Assembly (NCBI GenBank): GCA_002450255.1
Contig: DJYW01000137.1
Location: 1 to 5,331, forward strand
Length of the DNA stretch: 5,331 nt
Source of the DNA: Gammaproteobacteria bacterium UBA6968
GTDB lineage: Bacteria; Pseudomonadota; Gammaproteobacteria; Pseudomonadales; Azotimanducaceae
Direction: 5' to 3'
This document shows positions 1 through 5,331 of the stretch, in pieces. The position numbers and the translations under genes were made by a program. Positions within the stretch are counted from its first letter, which is position 1; every line of letters begins with the position of its first letter. The notes beneath the pieces were generated by a model, which was not told where the DNA came from, ran no database searches, and saw only the letters and a list, made by a program, of their open reading frames with translations.

Positions 1-1383
1 ATGCAAAGAGTTTCAGCATCGGGATGGGCGCAGACGTTGGCGTTGGCAGCGATTTTGGCCACAGCAATTGTCGTCGTACCATCGGTTGAGGGTCGTGAAA
101 TCGCTTCGGCTAAACCCGAGCGGCACGGCTTTGACAGCGAACGGCTGGGCAAGCTAACCGACTCAATGAACGCGCGGGTCGCGGATGGCACCATGGCCGG
201 GGGGCTTGGTTTGATAGCGCGTAATGGCCGAATCGTCTATCAGCAAACCTACGGTTTTGCAGATCGCGAAGCCAGGCGTGAGATGGCTACAGATGCTGTT
301 TTCCGTATTTATTCCATGACCAAGCCGATTACAGGTGTCGCTCTGATGATGTTGTATGAGGAGGGCAAGTTCGCGTTAAACGATCCGGTTGCTCGCTACT
401 TGCCTGAGATGGCCAATCTCAGAGTTGCGCTCTCGACGGCAGGCACTGCGATGCAATCAGATGGCACCACCAGCCGGACGATAGGTGAGGGGGATAAATC
501 ACTGCTCGGACAAACTCGTAAGCCGAGTCGTCAGCCGACCATCCGCGATTTGCTTACCCATACGGCGGGTCTAACTTATGGCATTTTTGGTAACACCGAA
601 GTGGATCAGTTGTATCGTGAGCAGGGGATCATGACGCAAGATGTTGACCTAGCCGAGTTCGTCAAGACATTGGGGACTTTACCGCTGCAGTATGAACCTG
701 GTAGCCAATGGCATTACAGCGTTGCGGTAGATGTGCAAGGACGTTTGGTCGAAGTGTTAGCCGGCATGAAGTTCAGCGAATTTCTGCAACGGCGTCTGTT
801 GCGGCCGCTGGACATGCCGGATACAGACTTTCAGGTGACCGCAGCTAATCGCGATCGTTTGGCTCAGCTGTACCGGCCGAAGGGTCAGGACAGCCTTAAT
901 TTTCTGGCAAGGAGCACCGGGCCAGGTTTAGAGGTGGCAGATGCATCCACCAGTAAGCGTTTCATTGAAGGTGGTAAATTCGAGAGCGGCGGCGGCGGAT
1001 TGGTATCCACAGCGCGCGATTATCTGCGGTTTTGCCAAATGCTTTTGAATGGCGGCGAGTTAGACGGTGTGCGCATACTGTCCCCGAAAACCGTGCAGCT
1101 TATGACAGCGAATCATCTTGGTGATCTGCCGATGGGCTGGGGCAGAAGAGGCGCTGGCTTTGGTCTGGGTTTCGGCTTGGTCACTGATGCAGGCCGCTAC
1201 GGTGAGATCGCCTCCGCTGGTGAGTACAACTGGGGCGGCGCGGCAGGCACTGCATTCTGGGTTGATCCAGCCGAAGAAATGATTGCTATCTTTATGGTCC
1301 AAAGCATTCCGCACCGGACTCGCTTGCGGTCAGAGTTCCGCAATCTGGTTTATCAGGCAATGGTCGAAACGTACCAGGACTGA
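1..1383 (+). CDS. Exported serine hydrolase, class C beta-lactamase/esterase EstB-like family
   Basis: Encodes 460 residues of the serine beta-lactamase-like fold (Pfam Beta-lactamase group: class C beta-lactamases, D-Ala-D-Ala carboxypeptidases and EstB-type esterases). Seen directly: the nucleophile motif S105-M-T-K108 (SxxK), the second motif Y239-S-V (Tyr in the YxN position with Val replacing Asn, as is common in EstB-type esterases), the family block TIRDLLTHTAGL at about residues 180-191, a Gly-rich GGGGLVST segment near 330, and W411-GGAAGT near the C-terminus, where the third motif is expected. Residues about 10-27 are hydrophobic after an Arg3, suggesting a Sec signal peptide or a membrane anchor, hence periplasmic or envelope location. 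Residues about 141-179 form a polar Ser/Thr/Gly-rich stretch, probably a surface loop. Length is normal for the family. The ATG is the first base of the window, so no ribosome site can be checked and a start further upstream is possible. Substrate is unknown; an esterase is more likely than a true beta-lactamase. It faces the GMC gene convergently. Confidence 0.9.
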   Translation: MQRVSASGWAQTLALAAILATAIVVVPSVEGREIASAKPERHGFDSERLGKLTDSMNARVADGTMAGGLGLIARNGRIVYQQTYGFADREARREMATDAVFRIYSMTKPITGVALMMLYEEGKFALNDPVARYLPEMANLRVALSTAGTAMQSDGTTSRTIGEGDKSLLGQTRKPSRQPTIRDLLTHTAGLTYGIFGNTEVDQLYREQGIMTQDVDLAEFVKTLGTLPLQYEPGSQWHYSVAVDVQGRLVEVLAGMKFSEFLQRRLLRPLDMPDTDFQVTAANRDRLAQLYRPKGQDSLNFLARSTGPGLEVADASTSKRFIEGGKFESGGGGLVSTARDYLRFCQMLLNGGELDGVRILSPKTVQLMTANHLGDLPMGWGRRGAGFGLGFGLVTDAGRYGEIASAGEYNWGGAAGTAFWVDPAEEMIAIFMVQSIPHRTRLRSEFRNLVYQAMVETYQD

Positions 1384-1397
1384 AGCATTCATCATTA

Positions 1398-1420
1398 GCG
1401 TCGAGGCTTTGCTTCGACGC
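1398..1420. terminator. Strong hairpin between convergent genes, candidate bidirectional transcription stop
   Basis: A 23-base inverted repeat with arms GCGTCGAGGC and GCTTCGACGC and a TTT loop gives ten stacked pairs, one of them G-U. It starts 15 bases after the stop codon of the serine hydrolase and lies in the gap between two genes converging on it, the usual place for a terminator. No U-tract follows on either strand, so it is not a canonical intrinsic terminator; it could instead be a 3'-end-protecting structure or need Rho. The structure is clear, its role is inferred. Confidence 0.5.
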
Positions 1421-1560
1421 CATCTTCTGAATACCGGCGTCTGTTGGAACCAAATTTCTCCGAAAAAAAGCGTCCTCGAAAAAAGCCTTCCTCTGAAGAA
1501 CACGTTCGCACAAGAGTGTCGGCAAGCAAGCTTGCAACCCGTGGCGGCTAATCGTGCTTT

Positions 1561-3183
1561 CTAGCGGCTGTGTTGATAGTCGGCCTTGATAAAATCGGCC
1601 CCTTTTTCCGCAATCATGACGGTCGGTGCATTGGTGTTTCCGGACGTGATGCTGGGCATGATCGAAGCATCGATCACTCGCAATCCGGCAATGCCGTGGA
1701 CTTGCAGGCGGTCATTTACTACAGCGTGTTCGTCCTGGCCCATTTTGCAGGTGCCCACGGGATGAAAAATGGTGGTACCCAGGTCGCCGGCGGCCATGGC
1801 GAGTTCTTCTTCCCCGGTAATGTGTGCACCAGGCTTTAATTCTTGCGGGTTAAACGGCTGCAGCGGTGCAGAGCTCATGATTTTGCGGGTCCACTGCAGA
1901 CCATCTATGGCGACCTTGCGATCCTCTTCGGTAGATAAATAATTTAAAGTGATGGCAGGGGCTTTATCGATTTTGCTGCTTCGAATACGAATATGCCCGC
2001 GGCTGCTCGGACGTAGATTGCACACGGAAGGCGTGATTGCGTTGTAGCGATGCAGCGGGGCACCGAATCGATCTAACGATAAAGGTTGTACGTGCCACTC
2101 AATATTTGCGGTAGGCTGGCTGGGATCGCTTTTGGCGAAGGCACCCAGTTGCGACGGCGGCATGGTTAGCGGCCCGGTTTTATAGAGCATGTATTCTAGC
2201 CCCATCATCGCCATGCCCCATGGCGTCCGCGCTCGCTGGTTCAGTGTAACGGTGTTGTCTACAGAATAGATGGTCCGAATTTGCAGGTGATCTTGCAGAT
2301 TGCCGCCAACTCCTGGCAGTACGTGCTGGGGCTGAATCTCATGTTCCTGTAACAGGTCCGCAGGACCGATACCGGATACCTGCAATAATTGCGGAGAAGC
2401 AATGGCACCGGCTGACAAAATGATTTCATTGTTGGCCTGAATGTGGTGTCGGCTGCCTTTGTGAAGGCAGTCTAAACCCGTTACGCGAAGTGGGGCCGCA
2501 TCGTTCAAGTGCAGCTTTGTGACGCTAGCTTCGGTCCAAATTGTGACGTTGGATCGGTCTTTGATGGGATCGAGAAAGGCGCGCGCCGCGCTCCAGCGTT
2601 TGCCCTCGCGCTGGTTCATCTGAAAGTAAGCATTGCCAAAGTTATCACCCCGATTGAATTCGTCGATTTTGGGGATGCCGCAGGCTTCTGCGGCGTCACG
2701 CCAGACATCGAGAATTTCCCAGTTTACGCGCCGTTCTTCCACGCGTAACTCGCCGCCGCTGCCATGAAAATCATCGGTGCCGTGCTGATAGTCCTCGGAG
2801 CGGCGGAAGACAGGCAGCACGTCCTGCCAACTCCAGCCGGTATTGCCTTCGGCAGCCCAGCTATCGTAATCGCTCTTCTGGCCGCGCATATAAATCATGG
2901 CGTTAATAGAAGAACAACCGCCAAGCACCTTGCCGCGAGCATAGCCGATTGAGCGGCCATTTAAGCCAGGTTCCGGCTCGGTAGCGAAACACCAATCGGT
3001 ACGCGGGTTACCGATGGTGTAGAGATAACCCACTGGAATGTCGATCCAGAAATAGTTGTCGCGCTTACCTGCTTCCAGCAATAAGACGCGCTTGCTGGGA
3101 TCATTTGACAAGCGGTTGGCCAGCACGCAGCCAGCGGTTCCCGCACCGATGATGACGTAATCGAAGGTCAAATTGTCTTGCAT
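1561..3183 (-). CDS. GMC-family FAD-dependent alcohol/choline dehydrogenase-like oxidoreductase
   Basis: A full-length 540-residue GMC oxidoreductase (glucose-methanol-choline family; nearest types are choline dehydrogenase BetA and alcohol dehydrogenase AlkJ). It should oxidise a primary alcohol to the aldehyde using FAD. Seen: the Rossmann dinucleotide motif G13-A-G-T-A-G18 with the ribose-binding acid E37; GMC signature 1 at residues 84-101 (GGCSSIN, with N94); GMC signature 2 at 259-273 (GAIASPQLLQVSGIG); the catalytic HPVGTCKMG block with H474; and the GNTNAP block with N518. The His-Asn spacing of 44 equals that of H466/N510 in choline oxidase, so all catalytic and FAD features appear intact. 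No signal peptide or obvious membrane segment, so cytoplasmic or peripherally bound to the inner membrane. The start is well placed, seven residues before the first beta strand, but there is no good Shine-Dalgarno, only AGG about 11 bases upstream. It begins 38 bp after the COQ4-like gene on the same strand, suggesting co-transcription. The substrate cannot be read from the sequence, and BetA function should not be assumed because no betaine aldehyde dehydrogenase or BetI gene is in view. Confidence 0.93.
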   Translation of the reverse strand: MQDNLTFDYVIIGAGTAGCVLANRLSNDPSKRVLLLEAGKRDNYFWIDIPVGYLYTIGNPRTDWCFATEPEPGLNGRSIGYARGKVLGGCSSINAMIYMRGQKSDYDSWAAEGNTGWSWQDVLPVFRRSEDYQHGTDDFHGSGGELRVEERRVNWEILDVWRDAAEACGIPKIDEFNRGDNFGNAYFQMNQREGKRWSAARAFLDPIKDRSNVTIWTEASVTKLHLNDAAPLRVTGLDCLHKGSRHHIQANNEIILSAGAIASPQLLQVSGIGPADLLQEHEIQPQHVLPGVGGNLQDHLQIRTIYSVDNTVTLNQRARTPWGMAMMGLEYMLYKTGPLTMPPSQLGAFAKSDPSQPTANIEWHVQPLSLDRFGAPLHRYNAITPSVCNLRPSSRGHIRIRSSKIDKAPAITLNYLSTEEDRKVAIDGLQWTRKIMSSAPLQPFNPQELKPGAHITGEEELAMAAGDLGTTIFHPVGTCKMGQDEHAVVNDRLQVHGIAGLRVIDASIMPSITSGNTNAPTVMIAEKGADFIKADYQHSR

Positions 3184-3221
3184 GGGTGCGAGCGCCTGGT
3201 TCGTGCGAGATTAGCGCAGCA

Positions 3222-3926
3222 TCAAGCCGTGGCTAGTGTGCGCAGCGATTGGTAGCGGCTTGGATCGGTAATGTTCAGCATTGCGCGTACTTCTGCGTAA
3301 GGCAGGGTCAGCAAATGTTCCCAATCCTGGGCAGGTAGCCACGCTGCACGGCGGCCATCTATGTAAGCGCTGAAAATCGCGCGTGTTGCACCCAATCCAT
3401 AATAGGGGCGTAGTTTGAAGCAGCCCGCAAGTGCGATTAAGCCGATGCCTCGGTTTTGATTCTGGGCGTAAGTAAAGCCCAGCAGGCATGCTTCGCCGAG
3501 TTCGTCGCGTCCATATTGGGTGAGGGTGTGCCACAGATCGTGCATATCCCGTTGTCGTGTCGCGTATAGGCTGAGGTCGGCGTCCATTTCGCGATAGCTA
3601 ATGTCTTCTTCGCTCGCATCAGCGAGTCCGTCAGCGGTAATGTTCTCGCTTACCACGAAATTCAAATAGCGCCGTCCGAGGCTATTGGCAGGCAGACTAG
3701 CCAGATAGTCACGATCATTCAGCGCGGCCAGCAAACTGCGTCGTTCGGAGAGAATGCGTTGTCCGACAGCGGTGCGTTTAAAACGCCGTAGACCTTTGAT
3801 GAGGTCAGGCCCGGATAGCGCACGGATAATGGTGAACACTTCATGTGTGTGGGTCGGGTTCGCAATCAATCGGCCTAAAGCACGCCAAGCAACCACAGGC
3901 TGCATCTTGAAAGAGGACGCGGACAT
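3222..3926 (-). CDS. COQ4 family protein (ubiquinone biosynthesis-like)
   Basis: Encodes 234 residues from the ATG at 3926. The diagnostic COQ4 metal motif HDxxH-x11-E is complete: HDLWH followed by eleven residues and Glu, at residues 129-145 counted from this ATG. After it comes the family-like stretch LLGFTYAQNQNRGIGLIALAG. In eukaryotes COQ4 is needed for ubiquinone synthesis, is implicated in oxidative decarboxylation of the ring precursor, and the family is known to bind prenyl lipid; bacterial members are mostly uncharacterised. No signal peptide is evident, so cytoplasmic with membrane association is likely. Start choice: an in-frame TTG at 3935 would extend it by three residues, but the GGAG at 3937-3940 lies only one base from that TTG and ten bases from the ATG, so the ATG is preferred. 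The gene heads a probable two-gene unit with the GMC dehydrogenase, and a 13-bp palindrome sits just upstream. Whether it acts in ubiquinone synthesis or has a specialised role with the dehydrogenase is unknown. Confidence 0.88.
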   Translation of the reverse strand: MSASSFKMQPVVAWRALGRLIANPTHTHEVFTIIRALSGPDLIKGLRRFKRTAVGQRILSERRSLLAALNDRDYLASLPANSLGRRYLNFVVSENITADGLADASEEDISYREMDADLSLYATRQRDMHDLWHTLTQYGRDELGEACLLGFTYAQNQNRGIGLIALAGCFKLRPYYGLGATRAIFSAYIDGRRAAWLPAQDWEHLLTLPYAEVRAMLNITDPSRYQSLRTLATA

Positions 3927-3936
3927 AACTTGCAAA

Positions 3937-3940
3937 CTCC
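3937..3940 (-). promoter_or_regulatory. Ribosome binding site deciding the COQ4-like start
   Basis: On the minus strand this reads GGAG, ten bases before the ATG at 3926 but only one base before the upstream in-frame TTG at 3935. It therefore supports the ATG start and a 234-residue protein. Confidence 0.6.
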
Positions 3941-3951
3941 TATTATTTTTA

Positions 3952-3964
3952 AATCAGTCTGATT
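3952..3964. promoter_or_regulatory. 13-bp perfect palindrome, candidate operator of the coq4-like/GMC unit
   Basis: AATCAG-T-CTGATT is a perfect 6-1-6 inverted repeat, 11 bases upstream of the GGAG ribosome site of the COQ4-like gene. A partial copy, TCAGTCTG, recurs at 4010-4017, 56 bases further upstream. Size, symmetry and position fit a dimeric repressor site such as those of TetR or GntR family proteins, but no regulator gene is in the window. No convincing sigma-70 promoter could be placed around it, so operator function is inferred from symmetry and location only. Confidence 0.4.
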
Positions 3965-4107
3965 AGCGCACGCTTGCGTTAACAACCGTTTGACAAGCGC
4001 GCCTATATCTCAGTCTGGCACAAGTTTATCTTGCCTGACTTCGGGTGAGTGTGGCTTTGTATGGCCAGGTTCCTGCTAGAGTTTCCTTGCCTTGGCTCTT
4101 CACACGA

Positions 4108-4120
4108 TGCGAGTCTCGCA
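4108..4120. repeat. 13-bp perfect palindrome in the intergenic region
   Basis: TGCGAG-T-CTCGCA is a perfect 6-1-6 inverted repeat. It has the same size and the same central AGTCT as the palindrome next to the COQ4-like gene, but different outer bases. It lies about 180 bp upstream of that gene and about 540 bp upstream of the GST gene. It may be a protein-binding site or a short hairpin; nothing else in the sequence tells which. Confidence 0.35.
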
Positions 4121-4204
4121 CAACCTGGGGCATTGAACATAATCGACAAAGGCAAAGGAGATAGAACAACGCCAGACGCACTGAAGCGTGCGGCAGGAGA
4201 TTAG

Positions 4205-4309
4205 ATGCTAAAACGGTGGGGCCGAAAGTCAACTGGAAACCTCGCACCAGTCGAGTTTGATCCTATGTCTTTTTCTGTTGTGAGCGTCCGGATGAAGGCG
4301 CCGAGATGA
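4205..4309 (+). pseudogene. Possible relic of an IS3-family transposase C-terminus, or a 34-residue small ORF
   Basis: An ATG at 4205, preceded by GGAG with a five-base spacer, opens a 34-codon frame ending in TGA at 4307-4309. Its first 19 residues read MLKRWGRKSTGNLAPVEFD. The core RKSTGNLAPVEFD resembles the C-terminal pattern of IS3-family OrfB transposases (of the type RRHSxLGxLSPxEFE), with one residue missing. That pattern is recalled from family knowledge and was not searched. No DDE catalytic residues or other transposase blocks could be read in the three plus-strand frames just upstream (4141-4204), and no terminal inverted repeats were identified, so at most a short decayed tail remains. 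The alternatives are a genuine small peptide, given the acceptable ribosome site, or chance. Confidence 0.27.
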
Positions 4310-4521
4310 ACGAGCGCTTGTGTAGGAGTTCTGATGCAGTGAATCCAGTCAAAGGCGCTGTGCTCTCGCGTGTGCATGTTTGCGTAACGCATCGTTGTCT
4401 TAGGCAACTTTGCAGTTAGGGACGTTGCGGTTGGGCGGGCCTGCTATCTGCTTCGGCTGAGGTCGGTTAACATCAGGCACGCGAACAAGCAGGGATGGTG
4501 ACAGGTGCAAAATGCGGCCTC

Positions 4522-4548
4522 TTAACAAGGCCAGTCTTATCCTATATT
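4522..4548 (+). promoter_or_regulatory. Candidate sigma-70 promoter for the GST gene
   Basis: TTAACA at 4522-4527 matches the -35 consensus at five of six bases, and TATATT at 4543-4548 resembles the -10 element. The spacer is 15 bases, shorter than the preferred 17, so the promoter would be weak or activator-dependent. It would give a leader of roughly 95 bases before the GST start. Confidence 0.35.
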
Positions 4549-4567
4549 CGGCGGGGCCGCGTAAAGC

Positions 4568-4608
4568 AGCGGTAAGTCAATTGATAGACAGCGCTGGTCT
4601 GTACCGCT
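4568..4608 (+). promoter_or_regulatory. Structured leader upstream of the GST gene
   Basis: AGCGGTA at 4568-4574 pairs perfectly with TACCGCT at 4602-4608, enclosing a second stem, AGAC at 4586-4589 with GTCT at 4597-4600. The 8-bp palindrome TCAATTGA lies at 4577-4584 between them. If transcription starts just after the candidate -10 element at 4543-4548, this would fold in the 5' leader about 30 bases before the ribosome site; alternatively the repeats are DNA sites for a regulator. It matches no riboswitch class I know. Confidence 0.3.
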
Positions 4609-4636
4609 ACACGCAGAGAGTCTTATAAACCAAGGG

Positions 4637-4644
4637 AAGGAGGT
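4637..4644 (+). promoter_or_regulatory. Near-ideal Shine-Dalgarno of the GST gene
   Basis: AAGGAGGT is fully complementary to the 16S rRNA anti-Shine-Dalgarno core and ends six bases before the ATG at 4651. It fixes the start and suggests efficient translation, in contrast to the weak site of the GMC gene. Confidence 0.85.
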
Positions 4645-4650
4645 CGTTAA

Positions 4651-5283
4651 ATGAAATTATACATGGTGCCTGCAGCACCGAACCCAACAAAAGTGCTCCT
4701 GTATTTAGCTGAACGCGAAGCGCTAGGTACTGACTTTGGTATTGAGCATGTCATTGTTAATACCCTTAAGGGCAAGCAAAACGAGCCCGAGCATCTGGCG
4801 CGCAATCCGTTTGGCGCGCTGCCCGTGCTAGAACTGGATAGCGGTGATTATCTAATTGAATCGCTGGCAATCATTGAATTTCTCGAAGAGCAATTCGCGG
4901 ACAATGCTCTGCTGGCCGGTGACGTGCTCCAGCGCGCTGCTGCGCGCAACTTAGAGCGGGTCGTTGAGTTTCGGATCACCAATCCGTTAGGCCAATACGT
5001 GCACGCGGTCAATTCGCCGCTTGGCTTGCCCAAGAACGAAAAGCTTGCTGCTCAGTTGGAAGAGAGCTTGCCAGTTGCGTTCGGTTATATCGAATCGTCA
5101 CTGGTGGACGGTCGGGAGTTGTTGCTCGGCGATCGCGTCTCTATTGCAGACTGCACCTTGCAGGCTGGCTTGCAGTTTGCCCGGTTTGGTAAGGTTGATG
5201 TGCTGGGCGATTTTCCCAACGTGCGCGCCTGGGATGAGCGCTATCGAGCGCGAGCTGCCGCACAAGCGGTACTGAAGTTCTAG
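4651..5283 (+). CDS. Glutathione S-transferase family protein
   Basis: Encodes 210 residues, a normal length for a cytosolic GST. The N-terminal thioredoxin-like domain (about 1-82) starts MKLYMVPAAPNPTKV and contains the glutathione-site block NPFGALPVLE with the cis-proline P58, followed by E70-S71, which in this fold binds the gamma-glutamyl part of glutathione. The helical C-terminal domain (about 92-205) carries SIADCTLQAGL with D167, the conserved helix N-cap of GSTs. No signal peptide, so cytoplasmic. The active-site Ser, Cys or Tyr expected at the start of the first helix is not obvious: the segment is A8-A9-P10-N11-P12-T13, as in a proteobacterial GST subgroup with an APNP motif. The role is probably conjugation of glutathione to electrophiles or a related glutathione-dependent reaction, but the substrate is unknown. 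It is divergent from the coq4-like unit, about 720 bp away, and appears to be transcribed on its own. The ATG is fixed by the AAGGAGGT site. Confidence 0.9.
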   Translation: MKLYMVPAAPNPTKVLLYLAEREALGTDFGIEHVIVNTLKGKQNEPEHLARNPFGALPVLELDSGDYLIESLAIIEFLEEQFADNALLAGDVLQRAAARNLERVVEFRITNPLGQYVHAVNSPLGLPKNEKLAAQLEESLPVAFGYIESSLVDGRELLLGDRVSIADCTLQAGLQFARFGKVDVLGDFPNVRAWDERYRARAAAQAVLKF

Positions 5284-5331
5284 CCAGATAGGCTCAAGGT
5301 TCGTACAGTGCAAGCGAAGGGTGGCAGGGCG

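Larger units (their letters stand above)
3941..4636. other. Long divergent intergenic region, about 700 bp, with no convincing intact gene
   Basis: This stretch separates the minus-strand COQ4-like gene from the plus-strand GST. Short open frames on the minus strand within 4026-4407 have no recognisable motifs; they overlap each other, and the one read down from 4407 begins with TTG, so they are probably not genes. Contents that can be pointed to are two 13-bp palindromes (3952-3964 and 4108-4120), a short transposase-tail-like reading at 4205-4309, a possible promoter at 4522-4548 and a hairpin-rich leader at 4568-4608. The length is large for a simple divergent promoter region and fits a site that once held an inserted or deleted gene. 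No tRNA, riboswitch or attachment site was recognised. Confidence 0.6.

Noticed and set aside
1283..1564. Plus-strand open frame spanning the end of the hydrolase and the intergenic gap
   Set aside because: It mostly overlaps the real hydrolase frame, then continues across the hairpin and A-tracts; no recognisable protein features.
1561..3183. Naming the GMC enzyme betA (choline dehydrogenase)
   Set aside because: The family match is strong, but no betaine pathway neighbours are present and GMC substrate specificity cannot be read from the motifs.
3211..3534. Minus-strand open frame of 107 residues overlapping the COQ4-like gene
   Set aside because: It lies within and just beyond the COQ4-like gene in another frame, has an Arg/Pro-rich composition typical of shadow frames, and no motif.
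3990..3995. Perfect plus-strand TTGACA, a possible -35 element
   Set aside because: No -10-like hexamer lies 16-18 bases downstream; that position reads GTCTGG. No plus-strand gene starts nearby.
4026..4407. Two overlapping minus-strand open frames in the intergenic region
   Set aside because: They overlap each other and show no domain; the frame beginning at 4407 starts with TTG and is antisense to the possible transposase-tail reading.
4400..4458. Possible integron attC-like site, with GTTAGGG and TAGGCAAC elements
   Set aside because: GTTAGGG does not fit the GTTRRRY core, no matching RYYYAAC partner forms the required stem, and there is no cassette or integrase context.

Overview
The window looks like a chromosomal stretch from a proteobacterium, most plausibly an aerobic gammaproteobacterium. 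This rests on mid-range base composition, Shine-Dalgarno-led starts, and the gene families present: a serine beta-lactamase-fold hydrolase, a GMC flavoprotein dehydrogenase, a COQ4-family protein and a proteobacterial-type glutathione S-transferase. The exact lineage cannot be fixed from the sequence. No rRNA, tRNA, CRISPR array or intact mobile element was seen.

Layout: (1) positions 1-1383, plus strand, a probably exported serine hydrolase with SxxK and Tyr catalytic motifs; its ATG is the first base of the window, so its upstream control is not visible. (2) 1384-1560, a short convergent intergenic gap with a strong hairpin at 1398-1420 and two A-tracts. (3) 3926 down to 1561, minus strand, a two-gene cluster: a COQ4-like protein, then 38 bp later a GMC oxidoreductase. 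(4) 3941-4636, an unusually long divergent intergenic region. It holds a perfect 13-bp palindrome just upstream of the coq4-like gene, a second 13-bp palindrome with the same central AGTCT, a possible decayed IS3-type transposase tail, and a candidate promoter with a structured leader for the next gene. (5) 4651-5283, plus strand, a glutathione S-transferase with a near-perfect Shine-Dalgarno. The last 48 bases hold nothing recognisable.

How the genes may work together: hydrolase, flavin alcohol dehydrogenase and GST suit turnover of hydrophobic or xenobiotic alcohols and esters. The most notable pairing is the COQ4-like protein directly upstream of the GMC dehydrogenase. Some GMC enzymes (for example AlkJ) pass electrons to ubiquinone, and COQ4 is a ubiquinone-biosynthesis, prenyl-lipid-binding family, so a quinone-linked function is a reasonable but untested inference. 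A shared pathway for all four genes is not shown by the sequence; only the two minus-strand genes look co-transcribed.
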